From Rhizobium sp. S152 (GTDB lineage Bacteria > Pseudomonadota > Alphaproteobacteria > Rhizobiales > Rhizobiaceae), in NCBI RefSeq assembly GCF_030380735.1, contig NZ_JAUDRZ010000030.1:186001-250000 (forward strand): a DNA stretch of 64,000 nucleotides. The letters are read 5' to 3'. Under the pieces are notes generated by a model. That model was not told the DNA's origin, made no database searches, and worked only from the letters and a program-made list of their open reading frames with translations. Numbering within the stretch: position 1 is the first letter of the stretch; each line of letters begins with the position of its first letter. Below are positions 44,870 through 54,707 of this stretch, piece after piece. The position numbers were made by a program, and so were the translations under genes.

Positions 44870-46174
44870 GTGGATCAATCAGAAAGGCATGGCGGTCGGT
44901 TGTTTAAGAGGGTGAGACCCGCGAATGTGAGCGGCCGATTGCGGAGGATCTGGTTTGTCGGCCGGGTCGCTGGAATACGTGCAGCGACCGCCGCGGCGAT
45001 CTGTTTTGCAGTGCCGGCCGTGTCGTCTGCCATCGATGGCGCCAGCCCTGAGCCACTCCTTGCTTATGGTGCGCGTATCGTCGGTGATGATGCCAGAACC
45101 CGAATCGTCATCGATTTCGATCGCGAGCCTGCCTTCTCCATTCACTATATTGCCAATCCGGAACGCATCGTCATCGACCTGCCGGCCACCGCCTTCGGTT
45201 TTCCCGCCGACGATCTCGGGGCGAGGGGACTGTTCAAGGACATCCGCTACGGCAAGATGGACGAGGACAGCGCCCGCATCGTTCTAACGACGAGCAAGCC
45301 CGCGAAGATGGCTGTCGCCAAGGTACAAGCCGATGAAGGCGGCAAGGGACATCGCCTGGTGCTCGACGCGGAGATGACGGACAAGGCCACCGTTGCCGGA
45401 TTGGTGAAGGCGCAATCCTGGAGCGATCCTGCGAGCGCCCAGACGACCAGCGCCATTCCGCAGCCCGCCCCCGCCGGCAGCGACTTCATCATCGCCGTCG
45501 ACGCCGGCCACGGCGGCATCGATACCGGCGCCATCGGCGTCGATACCAAGACCCAGGAAAAGGATGTCACGCTCGCCTTCGCAAAGGCGCTTGCCGACCG
45601 CCTCAATCGCGAACCCGGCATCAAGGCATTCCTGACCCGTACCGATGATTCATTCCTGTCGCTGTCCGAGCGCGTGCAGATTTCTCGTCAGGCCCATGCC
45701 AGCCTCTTCATCTCGCTGCATGCCGATACGCTGAAGCAGAAAGATATCCGCGGCTCGACCGTCTACACGATCTCCGACAAGGCCTCCGACAAGCTCGCGG
45801 CCGATCTGGCCGATCGTGAAAACCTGTCCGACCAGATTGCCGGCAAGGAGACCGTAGCTGAGCCGCCCGAGGTGGCCGATATTCTGCTCGACCTGACGCG
45901 CCGCGAAACTCAGGCCTTCTCGATTTCGCTGGCCCAGAGCGTCCTGACATCCTTCAAGGATCAGGTCGGAACGATCAATAATCCGCATCGCCACGCTGGC
46001 TTCCGTGTTCTCCAGGCGCCCGATATGCCCTCGATCCTTCTCGAGCTCGGCTTCCTTTCCAACAAGGAAGATGAGAAGCTTTTGCTCGACGAGACTTGGC
46101 GCCAGAAGATTGCGGATCTGTTGACCGATGCGGTGAAGCGCTATCGCACGTCTATGATGGCGAATGGCGGCTGA
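44870..46174 (+). CDS. amiC: N-acetylmuramoyl-L-alanine amidase AmiC
   Basis: Periplasmic peptidoglycan amidase that splits daughter cells. Up to 434 residues from GTG 44870; GTG 44911 is an alternative that leaves the signal peptide (IRAATAAAICFAVPAVSSA) intact. An AMIN domain (about 70-165, ERIVIDLPATAFGFP) targets the septum; Amidase_3 (about 205-430) has zinc ligands in DAGHGGIDTGA and LELGFLSNKEDE. mrcA follows after 241 bp. Confidence 0.93.
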   Translation: MDQSERHGGRLFKRVRPANVSGRLRRIWFVGRVAGIRAATAAAICFAVPAVSSAIDGASPEPLLAYGARIVGDDARTRIVIDFDREPAFSIHYIANPERIVIDLPATAFGFPADDLGARGLFKDIRYGKMDEDSARIVLTTSKPAKMAVAKVQADEGGKGHRLVLDAEMTDKATVAGLVKAQSWSDPASAQTTSAIPQPAPAGSDFIIAVDAGHGGIDTGAIGVDTKTQEKDVTLAFAKALADRLNREPGIKAFLTRTDDSFLSLSERVQISRQAHASLFISLHADTLKQKDIRGSTVYTISDKASDKLAADLADRENLSDQIAGKETVAEPPEVADILLDLTRRETQAFSISLAQSVLTSFKDQVGTINNPHRHAGFRVLQAPDMPSILLELGFLSNKEDEKLLLDETWRQKIADLLTDAVKRYRTSMMANGG

Positions 46175-46185
46175 AGAATGACGTG

Positions 46186-46206
46186 GCCCCGGTGTCACAC
46201 CGGGGC
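46186..46206. terminator. Hairpin after amiC
   Basis: GCCCCGGTG / CACCGGGGC perfect 9-bp stem with loop TCA, 11 bp past the stop; no T-run. Confidence 0.5.
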
Positions 46207-46415
46207 AGTAACGTCCTGTGCTCATTTGGGAATAGTGGTCGAAGCCCTATTTTACTCACATTCAGGCCATTACTCACCTGTATGTGTTCAGTCAAAACTG
46301 AATCGGCTTGTGGCGATAACGCTCATGGAGTAAGTCGCGCATCATGCAAAATAGCCCGATCCATGCGATAGTAACGTTCGCGCCGATCGATGTTTGAGAT
46401 ACCGGTAGCTTAGAT

Positions 46416-48863
46416 ATGATCAGACTTCTTGGATATTTCTTCGGCGTCGCCTGCGTCCTGTTTCTGGGCGTTGCAGGCGTCGTTGCCGTGTATTTGGCGA
46501 CGATCACGAAGGATCTCCCCGACTATGCCGTGCTGAGCAGCTACGAGCCGCCGGTAACAACGCGCGTGCATGCCGGCAACGGGGCGCTGATGGCCGAATA
46601 TGCCAAGGAGCGCCGCCTGTTCCTGCCGATCCAGGCCGTGCCCGACCGCGTCAAGGCTGCCTTTCTCTCCGCGGAGGACAAGAATTTCTACCAGCATCCC
46701 GGCATCGACGTCACCGGCTTCGGCCGCGCCGTCGTCGCCTACCTGACCGGCGGCCCGACCCAGGGTGGTTCGACGATCACACAGCAGGTGGCCAAAAACT
46801 TCCTGCTCTCGAGCGAACAGACGATGGAGCGCAAGGCCAAGGAAGCCATTCTCTCCTTCCGCATCGAGCAGGCCTACAGCAAGGACAAGATCCTCGAACT
46901 CTATCTGAACGAGATTTTCTTCGGCCTGAACTCCTACGGCATCGCCAGCGCTGCGCTCACATATTTCAACAAATCTGTCAACGAACTGACGATCGCCGAC
47001 GCCGCCTATCTGGCCTCGTTGCCGAAGGGCCCGGCAAATTATCATCCTTTCCGTCATCCGGAGGCCGCTGTCACCCGCCGCAACTGGGTCATCGACCGCA
47101 TGGTCGAGAATGGCTATGTCAGCCAATCGGATGGTGCTGAAGCCAAGAAGCAGCCGCTCGGCGTGACCGGCCGCAGCAGCGGCCCGTCGCTCTTCGCATC
47201 CGGCTATTTCGCCGAAGCGGTCCGTCGCCAGCTGATCGACAAGTATGGCGAGAAAATGCTGTATGAAGGCGGCCTTTCCGTCCGTACGTCCTTCGACCCG
47301 CAACTGCAGGTCTTCGCCCGCAAGGCGCTACAGGATGGCTTGATCACCTATGACGAGCGTCGCGGCTTCCATGGGCCGATCAAGGAGATCGACGCGACTG
47401 CCGACTGGGGCAAGGCGCTTGCCGATATTCCCGCTCTCTCCGACGTTCCTGAATGGCGGCTCGCCGTCGTTCTCGCGGTATCCGACGACAGCGTCGATAT
47501 CGGCCTGCAGCCGGCCAAGGACAGCGCCGGCAAGATTCCGGCGGAGCGCGAACGCGGCGTGATCGACGCGAAGAACATGCAGTGGGCCTATCGCTCGGCG
47601 ACCGGCGGCAAGACCGCACGCTCGCCGCAGGGCGTTCTCTCCGCCGGCGATGTGGTCTTCGTCGAGCGCCTTGGCGACGACAACTCCTCATCCTACCGTC
47701 TGCGCCAACCGCCGAAGGTTGGCGGTGGTCTCGTGGCGATGGATCCGAAGACCGGCCGCGTTCTCGCCATGGTCGGCGGCTTCTCCTACGCCCAGTCGGA
47801 ATTCAACCGCGCGACACAGGCGATGCGCCAGCCGGGCTCGTCCTTCAAACCCTTCGTTTACGCTGCCGCGATGGACAACGGTTACACGCCAGCGTCGGTG
47901 GTGAGCGACGATCCGCTCGAGATCCAGACCGGCAACGGCCAGGTTTGGGCACCTGACAACTATGAAGGCGAGGGCGGTGGCGCCAACACGCTGCGCTTCG
48001 CCATCGAACATTCGCGCAACCGCATGACCGTGCGCCTTGCAAACGACCTCGGCATGAACGTCGTGGCTGAATATGCCGAGCGCTTCGGGATCTACGACAA
48101 GATGATGCCGGTTCTGGCGATGTCGCTTGGCTCCGGCGAGACGACGGTCCTGCGCATGGTCTCTGCCTATTCGGTCATCGCCAATGGCGGTAAGCAGATC
48201 AAGCCGACGCTCATCGACCGCATCCAGGACCGCTACGGCAAGACCATCTTCAAGCACGAGGAACGTGTCTGCGAAGGCTGCAACGCCAGCGACTGGCAGA
48301 ACCAGGAAGAGCCTAACGTCGTCGACAACCGCGAGACCGTTCTCGATCCGATGACCTCGTACCAGATCACCTCGATGATGCAGGGCGTCATCCAGCGTGG
48401 TACGGCGGCCGGCAAGGTCAAGCTCGGCGAGCGCGACGTCGCCGGCAAGACCGGCACGACCAATGATGAAAAGGATGCGTGGTTCGTGGGCTTTACCCCG
48501 GATCTGGTCGCTGGCCTCTACATCGGCTTCGATTCCCCGTCGACGCTTGGACGCGGCGGCACCGGCAGCTCGCTTTCGGCGCCTGTCTTCAACGAGTTCA
48601 TGCAGGCGGCCGTCAAGGACATGCCGGTGTCCAAGTTTGTCATTCCCGCTGGCATGAACCTGATCCCGATCGACCGTAAGACCGGCATGGCCGCGATGGA
48701 CGGCGATCCCAATACGATCATCGAAGCCTTCAAGCCGGGCACCGGCCCCGCCGACAGCTACTCCGTCATCGGCATGGACAACACCATGGCGCCGGAGGAA
48801 ATCCTGAAAACCTCGCCGCAGGCCAATCAGGCGGTCCAATCGGGCGCGGGCGGCCTCTACTGA
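46416..48863 (+). CDS. mrcA: Penicillin-binding protein 1A
   Basis: Bifunctional transglycosylase/transpeptidase, 815 residues. One N-terminal membrane anchor (about 5-28). GT51 domain with EDKNFYQHPGIDVTG and GGSTITQQVAKNFLLS; an OB-like insert; transpeptidase motifs SxxK (PGSSFKPF, Ser near 475), SRN (EHSRNRMTV) and KTG (AGKTGTTNDEKDAW). Start at ATG 46416. Builds the sacculus with AmiC as neighbour. Confidence 0.96.
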   Translation: MIRLLGYFFGVACVLFLGVAGVVAVYLATITKDLPDYAVLSSYEPPVTTRVHAGNGALMAEYAKERRLFLPIQAVPDRVKAAFLSAEDKNFYQHPGIDVTGFGRAVVAYLTGGPTQGGSTITQQVAKNFLLSSEQTMERKAKEAILSFRIEQAYSKDKILELYLNEIFFGLNSYGIASAALTYFNKSVNELTIADAAYLASLPKGPANYHPFRHPEAAVTRRNWVIDRMVENGYVSQSDGAEAKKQPLGVTGRSSGPSLFASGYFAEAVRRQLIDKYGEKMLYEGGLSVRTSFDPQLQVFARKALQDGLITYDERRGFHGPIKEIDATADWGKALADIPALSDVPEWRLAVVLAVSDDSVDIGLQPAKDSAGKIPAERERGVIDAKNMQWAYRSATGGKTARSPQGVLSAGDVVFVERLGDDNSSSYRLRQPPKVGGGLVAMDPKTGRVLAMVGGFSYAQSEFNRATQAMRQPGSSFKPFVYAAAMDNGYTPASVVSDDPLEIQTGNGQVWAPDNYEGEGGGANTLRFAIEHSRNRMTVRLANDLGMNVVAEYAERFGIYDKMMPVLAMSLGSGETTVLRMVSAYSVIANGGKQIKPTLIDRIQDRYGKTIFKHEERVCEGCNASDWQNQEEPNVVDNRETVLDPMTSYQITSMMQGVIQRGTAAGKVKLGERDVAGKTGTTNDEKDAWFVGFTPDLVAGLYIGFDSPSTLGRGGTGSSLSAPVFNEFMQAAVKDMPVSKFVIPAGMNLIPIDRKTGMAAMDGDPNTIIEAFKPGTGPADSYSVIGMDNTMAPEEILKTSPQANQAVQSGAGGLY

Positions 48864-48881
48864 TCATTCCGGCAACAGTCT

Positions 48882-48916
48882 GTGGCGGCCGCGGTCTTTA
48901 CATCCGCGACCGCCAC
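48882..48916. terminator. Hairpin between mrcA and prfB
   Basis: GTGGCGG-C-CGCGG paired with CCGCG-A-CCGCCAC, one internal mismatch, 9-base loop; no T-run. Confidence 0.55.
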
Positions 48917-48962
48917 AACTATTTGACGGGCGACTTTCATAGCAACGCAAAGAAGCGGAAAA

Positions 48963-50094
48963 ATGCGAGCGGAAATCCAGAACGTAGTCGATGAAACCAA
49001 GCAGGCTATCACCCTGCTGAGGAGGCATCTTTGACTGGGACCAGGCGGTAAGACGACTGGACTGGTTGAACAACAAGGCAGAGGACCCGAACCTCTGGAA
49101 CGATGCAACCGAAGCACAGAAGCTGATGCGCGAGCGCCAGCAACTGGATGACGGCATCAACGGCGTCAAGCGCTTCGAACAGCAGATGAAAGACAACATC
49201 GAGCTGATCGAGATGGGTGAGGACGAAGGCGACGAGGCCATCGTCAAGGAAGCCGAAGACGCTCTGAAGGCGTTGAAGGCGGAAGCCGCGCGCCAGCAGG
49301 TCGAGGCCATGCTGTCGGGCGAAGCCGACAGCAACGACACCTATCTCGAAGTGCACTCGGGTGCCGGCGGTACCGAAAGCCAGGACTGGGCGAACATGCT
49401 TTTGCGCATGTACACCCGCTGGGCCGAACGCTCGAAGTTCAAGGTCGAACTGCTCGAAGTCCATGACGGTGAAGAAGCCGGCATCAAGTCGGCGACGCTG
49501 CTCGTCAAGGGTCACAATGCCTATGGCTGGCTGAAGACCGAATCGGGCGTTCACCGCCTGGTGCGTATCTCGCCCTATGACAGCAACGCCCGTCGCCACA
49601 CCTCGTTCTCGTCCATCTGGGTCTACCCGGTCATCGACGACTCGATCCAGATCGACATCAACGAAAGCGACTGCCGCATCGACACCTACCGCTCGTCGGG
49701 CGCCGGCGGTCAGCACGTCAACACGACCGATTCCGCCGTCCGCATCACTCACATGCCCTCGGGCATCGTTGTTCAGTGCCAGCAGGAACGCTCGCAGCAT
49801 AAGAACCGCGCCAAGGCTTGGGACATGCTGCGCGCGCGTCTCTATGAAGCCGAACTGAAGAAACGCGAAGACGCCGCCAATGCGGAAGCCGCCTCCAAAT
49901 CCGACATCGGCTGGGGCCACCAGATCCGCTCCTACGTTCTGCAGCCCTATCAGCTCGTCAAGGACCTGCGCACCGGCGTGACCAGCACGGCACCTGATGA
50001 TGTTCTTGATGGCGAACTCGACGACTTTATGGAGGCGGCGCTCGCGCACCGCATCAGCGGCAAGCCCGATGCCGTTGTCGACGATGTCGACTGA
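48963..50094 (+). CDS. prfB: Peptide chain release factor 2 (programmed +1 frameshift)
   Basis: Terminates translation at UGA and UAA. The first 23 codons (48963-49031) end at an in-frame TGA (49032-49034); after a +1 slip the reading continues from 49033, giving 376 residues. The N-terminus [19 protein letters not shown] joins [12 protein letters not shown] as in other RF2. The GGQ motif is [18 protein letters not shown]. The stop-recognition tripeptide reads SPY in [15 protein letters not shown], where E. coli has SPF. The ribosome site is weak. Confidence 0.95.
49020..49035 (+). other. RF2 programmed +1 frameshift site
   Basis: Internal Shine-Dalgarno-like AGGAGG (49020-49025), 3-base spacer, slippery CTT, stop TGA, then C: the classical arrangement by which low RF2 levels raise RF2 synthesis. 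Confidence 0.95.
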
Positions 50095-50112
50095 TCCGCA
50101 TTCGCAACCATG

Positions 50113-50137
50113 AAAAAGGCCCCGATCGGGGCCTTTT
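50113..50137. terminator. Terminator after prfB
   Basis: AAAAAGGCCCC-GATC-GGGGCCTTTTT; symmetric, so usable by the convergent gene as well. Confidence 0.9.
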
Positions 50138-50158
50138 TCATGTCTCCAGCGATGCGGT

Positions 50159-50698
50159 CTAGTGGCCGGCCTTGTCCACGCTGACTTCGCCGAATTCGTC
50201 GATGATAACCGTCCAGCTCTCCGAATCGGCATCCGGATCGGTCTTCAGGTGCACCATAGCGAAAAGCCCCGGTTCCTTGATCATCCCACCCGAACTTTCG
50301 GGGCGGATGTCGGTAACATAGGGTTTGAGATCGTTGATCTCCTGAACCTCGACCGTCGACAAAATGGAAGGTCCGTCTTCATTTTGCGCGATCTGCTGCA
50401 GATAGATTTTCGCGGTGCGGTCGGCCTGGCGAACGGCGAAGAGCTTGTAATAGCCGTGCCGGGGAGCGGTCTTGATGGCGGTAGGTGCGGCCGATGCCTT
50501 TTCCAAGCCACCGGTCTCGTTGGCTTGTGGCGCATGTTGAACCGCGGGAGCGCCGCCATCATCTTCCCAATAGCCCGTGCTGGTCGCAAACAGAATGGAG
50601 GCCGGCAATATCGCATCCTCGGCGGAACCCGCGTGTGCCGCACCGATAGCCCATCCGCTCAGCGCGAGCGCGAAAAGTGCCCTTCGATAGAACGCCAT
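50159..50698 (-). CDS. Exported protein of unknown function
   Basis: 179 residues. Signal peptide MAFYRRALFALALSGWAIGA ending at AHA-G. The mature part has a Tyr/Trp-rich ATSTGYWED segment, a proline/alanine linker, then a compact domain (APRHGYYKLFAVRQADRTA, IYLQQIAQNEDGPSIL, ESWTVIIDEFGEVS). No family recognised. It begins 3 bp after nadK, so it shares the nadK transcript. Confidence 0.82.
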   Translation of the reverse strand: MAFYRRALFALALSGWAIGAAHAGSAEDAILPASILFATSTGYWEDDGGAPAVQHAPQANETGGLEKASAAPTAIKTAPRHGYYKLFAVRQADRTAKIYLQQIAQNEDGPSILSTVEVQEINDLKPYVTDIRPESSGGMIKEPGLFAMVHLKTDPDADSESWTVIIDEFGEVSVDKAGH

Positions 50699-50701
50699 AC
50701 G

Positions 50702-51475
50702 TCAATCCTCAAATTGTTCGGCAAGGATACGGTCCGACCAGGAGCGGTCGGGATCGGACAGGATGCGGGCCGTCATGTGCTCCGACTGCGCGATCCTGAC
50801 ATGCAGAACCGATTTGACTTCGTTGTTATCGGCAACCGCGTTCACCGGCCGTTTCTCTGCTTCGAGAATGTGGATGTCGACGGTCACCTTGTTCGGCAAT
50901 AGCGCGCCGCGCCAGCGCCGGGGGCGATAGGCGCTGACCGGAGTCATAGCAAGCAGGGGAGCGTCTAGCGGCAGGATCGGCCCATGGGCGGACAAATTAT
51001 AGGCCGTCGATCCCGCAGGCGTTGCCACCATCAATCCGTCGCAGATCAACTCTTCAAGCCGGACCACGCCATCGACCTCTACGCGCAGCTTGGCTGCCTG
51101 GTAGGATTGCCGGAAGAGCGAAACTTCGTTGATCGCCAGCGCCGAGGAATTAGTCCCGTCAAAATTTGCGGTCGTCATCTGCAGCGGCCGGAAGACGTTC
51201 TCGACCGCATTCTCGATCCGCTCGCGCAGCTTGTCGGTGCGATAGTCGTTCATCAGAAATCCGACTGAGCCTCGGTTCATCCCATAAACCAGCTTCCCGG
51301 AGTTGATCGTGCCGTGCAGCGTCTGCAGCATGAAACCGTCACCGCCGAGCGCGACGATCACATCGGCTTCCTCTGCTGGAACGTCGCCATAGATTCGAAT
51401 CAACTCCTCACGCGCCGCAAGCGCCTCCGTCGCCGGAGAGGCGAGAAACGATAGCGTCAGCAATGAATCAGCCAT
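50702..51475 (-). CDS. nadK: NAD kinase
   Basis: Phosphorylates NAD to NADP. 257 residues, the short alphaproteobacterial type. Signature GGDGFMLQTLHG near 45-56 and the NE motif in ALAINEVSLFRQ; the substrate loop TPAGSTAYNLSAHGPI is intact. ATG 51475. It is the first gene of a two-gene unit with the exported protein downstream. Confidence 0.95.
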   Translation of the reverse strand: MADSLLTLSFLASPATEALAAREELIRIYGDVPAEEADVIVALGGDGFMLQTLHGTINSGKLVYGMNRGSVGFLMNDYRTDKLRERIENAVENVFRPLQMTTANFDGTNSSALAINEVSLFRQSYQAAKLRVEVDGVVRLEELICDGLMVATPAGSTAYNLSAHGPILPLDAPLLAMTPVSAYRPRRWRGALLPNKVTVDIHILEAEKRPVNAVADNNEVKSVLHVRIAQSEHMTARILSDPDRSWSDRILAEQFED

Positions 51476-51562
51476 GCAATACCCTTGTCGTCTTCAAAAC
51501 GCATGAAATGGTGAACCTGAAATTGCCAGGCGGGCGATAGCAGCCGTTTCTATCTGCAAAGT

Positions 51563-53053
51563 CTAGTCATCTTTGTGAAGCCACACGTAATTAAGCCGGT
51601 ACCGGTCGCTGTCCCTGCCGAAATTGTAGGGAGCCTCGACCGTTTCGACGACAGGATTCGGCACGGAGACCTCTGGCACGACCTGCGCAAGCCAGCGTGG
51701 GATGGCCTTGTCGCTCTCGCTGCGGGGCTTCCACACAACGAGGATGGGGTAATTGAGTGGGACATCCGAGCCGATCGGGCCCGCTGTGCGGACAGGCAGC
51801 TTCGGCAACTGCATGTGGATATTGCCTGCGAGGTGTACATCCTCGGTGATCACGGAACCGGGCATTTGCTTCGAGGTCAGTTGCTTTACCAAGTCAGCCA
51901 TCGGCAGATTGATGTTTGTGTAATCGCCTGTATATCGAGCGACGATCACGCTACGTGCCGCAAGCGGGATCAGCGTTATGATCATCAAAACCGGAAACAC
52001 CGGCCGCAGTCGCCGGAGGCCAGCCGATAGGTCGATGTTCGCGGCGCGCATCTTCGCGAAAAGGTAGAGCGGCACGATGACGAGGAACGGATTGAGCCAC
52101 CGCTCGGTAATATGCGTGGCGCCTGTGATCATGATGATCGCGACAATCATCAACAGGCTGATGAGGACGATCCGCTCGATCAGCCTCGTCAGCTGATCAC
52201 TGGCCCGCATGATCGCCAGACTGTCGCGTCGGAAGGCGAGAAGAAAAATAACGACTGTCAGCGCGCAGTAGGCGAGCGTCGCACGCAGCAGTGAAACTAT
52301 GCCTCGGATCGTCTGCTCAAAAAGGTTGAGGCTCTTGTCGAGCTCCATCTTTCCGAGTGTTTGAGCCGAGGCGCTATCGAAGTTCCCGATCAGCCAGATG
52401 GCATGTGGTGCAACGATCACCAGCGCGACCCCAATTGCCGGCAGCATTCGCCAATCCAGGAGTTTTCGCCGCCAGTTGGAATCGAATAGCAGCGCCAGAC
52501 AGATGGCTATTGGCAGGATTGCAAAGTTATACTTGCAAATCACACCGATACCGCTTGCGATCCCGATCAGCAGGTAGCTCAGCAGGCTTGGTCGCATCAG
52601 GGTGCGGAAAACACCGTAAAACAGCAGCGACGTCGCGGTCAGCACGGCGACTGTGTGCGTCAGATCCTGCTGTGGCATGTAGGAGATTTGCGGTAGCGTC
52701 AGCAGGGAAAGCATGGCGAAGGCCGCCAAGGAACGACTGCGCAGCACCTCGTAGGCCGCCAGGCCGTAGAGGATGTAGCAGATGAAGAGCATTGCGAACT
52801 TGGTGCCCGACAGCGACCACATGGAAAGGCCGATGATCGAGACAACGATCGCCTGGATCCAATTATAGAACGGCGGCTGCGGCCCATATCCGGCGAGCAT
52901 GAACTGCGACAGGAAGGACTGCTCGGCCTCGTCAAGAAGGAGCGACCACGGAAGGAGCGCGCGCACGGCGACAGTCAGGAGCAGATAGAGGGCAAGCAAC
53001 AGACTTGCGTTGCGGATGTTCTTAGTAACCACCGCGAGAACGCCACGATCCAT
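51563..53053 (-). CDS. ArnT/GT39-like membrane glycosyltransferase
   Basis: About 496 residues from ATG 53053 (a TTG at 53119 would add 22). Around 11 transmembrane helices; the first periplasmic loop carries acidic residues in LLLDEAEQSFLSQFML, as in PMT_2/ArnT-like enzymes that transfer sugars from polyprenyl phosphate. C-terminal soluble region with PRWLAQVVPEVSVPNPV. Likely modifies lipid A or a surface glycan; donor and acceptor unknown. Lies next to a CelD-like acyltransferase. Confidence 0.8.
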   Translation of the reverse strand: MDRGVLAVVTKNIRNASLLLALYLLLTVAVRALLPWSLLLDEAEQSFLSQFMLAGYGPQPPFYNWIQAIVVSIIGLSMWSLSGTKFAMLFICYILYGLAAYEVLRSRSLAAFAMLSLLTLPQISYMPQQDLTHTVAVLTATSLLFYGVFRTLMRPSLLSYLLIGIASGIGVICKYNFAILPIAICLALLFDSNWRRKLLDWRMLPAIGVALVIVAPHAIWLIGNFDSASAQTLGKMELDKSLNLFEQTIRGIVSLLRATLAYCALTVVIFLLAFRRDSLAIMRASDQLTRLIERIVLISLLMIVAIIMITGATHITERWLNPFLVIVPLYLFAKMRAANIDLSAGLRRLRPVFPVLMIITLIPLAARSVIVARYTGDYTNINLPMADLVKQLTSKQMPGSVITEDVHLAGNIHMQLPKLPVRTAGPIGSDVPLNYPILVVWKPRSESDKAIPRWLAQVVPEVSVPNPVVETVEAPYNFGRDSDRYRLNYVWLHKDD

Positions 53054-53261
53054 TTCGTGGGGTTTGGTCGCGCCAACGGCACGACGGGGGTGATCATCAA
53101 CACTAGGGTCTATTGGCAAACAGGAGCTCCGAAGACAGATTCGTGTGTAACACCGCGAAGCCTGGCAGTGTGGAGCTCTCTATATAGCGATTATGCACGA
53201 AGAGCGAGGCGCTTAGGGCAAGGGCGCCGGACCATTTTCCACGCCCGGCCAAGAAGGCGGA

Positions 53262-54425
53262 TTACCGTTTCGTCTGCTGCGCGCGCCGTCTGCCGGCGCG
53301 TTCTTCCCGATGTGAGTCTATCTGCTGCTTGATATGCCACCACTTTGCTATCGCGGCGCCACTCAGATTCTGAGGGATATAATAACTCATTATATCCGTC
53401 TTGGCATTTCGCGACCATTGCAACTTGAATGCCTCGCTGCCGATTCCGAATTCGACGTTGAGGCGTTTATCGAACGCACCTCGCATTATAAACTCATCGA
53501 GGACCAAGCCAGGCGAATACTTTGCATATTTCGGATCAGCGTGGAAACCAGCGATAATTCCGTCCACATGCGATAGGCAAAACGACGCGACGTTGGCTGC
53601 GATCGGCTGATTGTCGATGAGTATTGCGTATATTTTGGTCTTCGCGGTGCTTGCCGGATCCGTTGCCCAGCCGATGAGAAATCTACGGTAGGCGTCGGAC
53701 GTCAACCAGTTGCCGTTCTTGCCCACGCGTTCGCCCCAAAGCCGCTTCTGGCCAAACATCCAATCGAGCAGTTGCGCGGCATAGGTCGGATCCGCAACCG
53801 GATCGATCTCCACCACCTCAAATCTGCCCATCTCAGCTAGCTTCTTCCGCTTTCTGTTAAGTTGCTGCTTTGAATTTATTCCTGATTTTTCAATAAATTG
53901 GCTCCAGTCGGTTTGGTTATGGAAATCGGCAAAGGGAGCGATGTTCGCATCGCGGCCGATGTGTCGCTTGGATTGAATCTGCAACTCCAGCGCCGATCCG
54001 ACCACCACATGGGGCATGTCGATGATGCATGCTTGAGAAGATTTTTCGATCGTTGACCAAGCAAGCCGGATATTTTGCCGAACGTCGGAATCTGGATCGA
54101 CCAAGACATCAGTAATCTTCACGCTGTTCGGACTCAGCGGGCGCACGATCCAAAAAGGCCCTCTGCGATATCGTACTAGCGGGAACACAAGCGACATCTG
54201 GCCTGCTTCATACACGACGACGCAGAACAGTGAATGCCCGTTCGGACGGGCAACTTCATTCCAGCTATGCAAGGTAAGTGAGTAGGTTTGAAAAACCGAG
54301 CCCTTGGCTTTGAACCACAGGTTATTCCAGTCATTCTCCAATGCTGCCATCTTCGAAGCATCGGTAATGACAGTGCAGACCCTATCGCGCGGTTCGAAAT
54401 GTCTTAAAGTCATATTCTTTTCCAT
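53262..54425 (-). CDS. Second CelD/BcsL-like GNAT acyltransferase
   Basis: 387 residues, start ATG 54425 (MEKN) or the Met four codons on. GNAT_6 domain: INSKQQLNRKRKKLAEMGRF, LLDWMFGQKRLWGERVG, ADPKYAKYSPGLVLDEFIM and VEFGIGSEAFKLQWSRN. The same family as the gene at 38370 but only distantly similar. Its base composition is noticeably more AT-rich than its neighbours, which suggests transfer. It may acylate the product of the adjoining GT39-like enzyme. Confidence 0.8.
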   Translation of the reverse strand: MEKNMTLRHFEPRDRVCTVITDASKMAALENDWNNLWFKAKGSVFQTYSLTLHSWNEVARPNGHSLFCVVVYEAGQMSLVFPLVRYRRGPFWIVRPLSPNSVKITDVLVDPDSDVRQNIRLAWSTIEKSSQACIIDMPHVVVGSALELQIQSKRHIGRDANIAPFADFHNQTDWSQFIEKSGINSKQQLNRKRKKLAEMGRFEVVEIDPVADPTYAAQLLDWMFGQKRLWGERVGKNGNWLTSDAYRRFLIGWATDPASTAKTKIYAILIDNQPIAANVASFCLSHVDGIIAGFHADPKYAKYSPGLVLDEFIMRGAFDKRLNVEFGIGSEAFKLQWSRNAKTDIMSYYIPQNLSGAAIAKWWHIKQQIDSHREERAGRRRAQQTKR

Positions 54426-54669
54426 GGGCGGTAAAAGTATTATTCAATTATATATTCCGCTCATGTCAAGTTTTTATAAAGTATATCCGGCACCTTCAAC
54501 TTTTGTTGAAGTGCTTGATAAGGGCAGGAAGTCGTGCTTGTCGGTGGGGCCGGTCGATATTTTATCTCTTCTTCCGGGCTTGAGGAAATGCTGAGGAAGA
54601 GTTGTGCATTGCGCCGGCTGCGCAGTCGGTGATCACGATCGTGATGCAAAGCTATAAAAGCTTTATGCT

Positions 54670-54698
54670 GCTCGCTGCCGGAACACCCGGCAGCGAGC
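54670..54698 (-). terminator. Terminator of the aldehyde dehydrogenase gene
   Basis: GCTCGCTGCCGG / CCGGCAGCGAGC, 12-bp perfect stem with a 5-base loop, 9 bp past the stop; the sequence after it is T-containing but without a pure T-run. Confidence 0.7.
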
Positions 54699-54707
54699 GC
54701 AATTGTC

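Noticed and set aside
54304-54594. Plus-strand frame between the acyltransferase and the dehydrogenase
   Set aside because: Mostly overlaps the start of the acyltransferase and a terminator region; no ribosome site or family.
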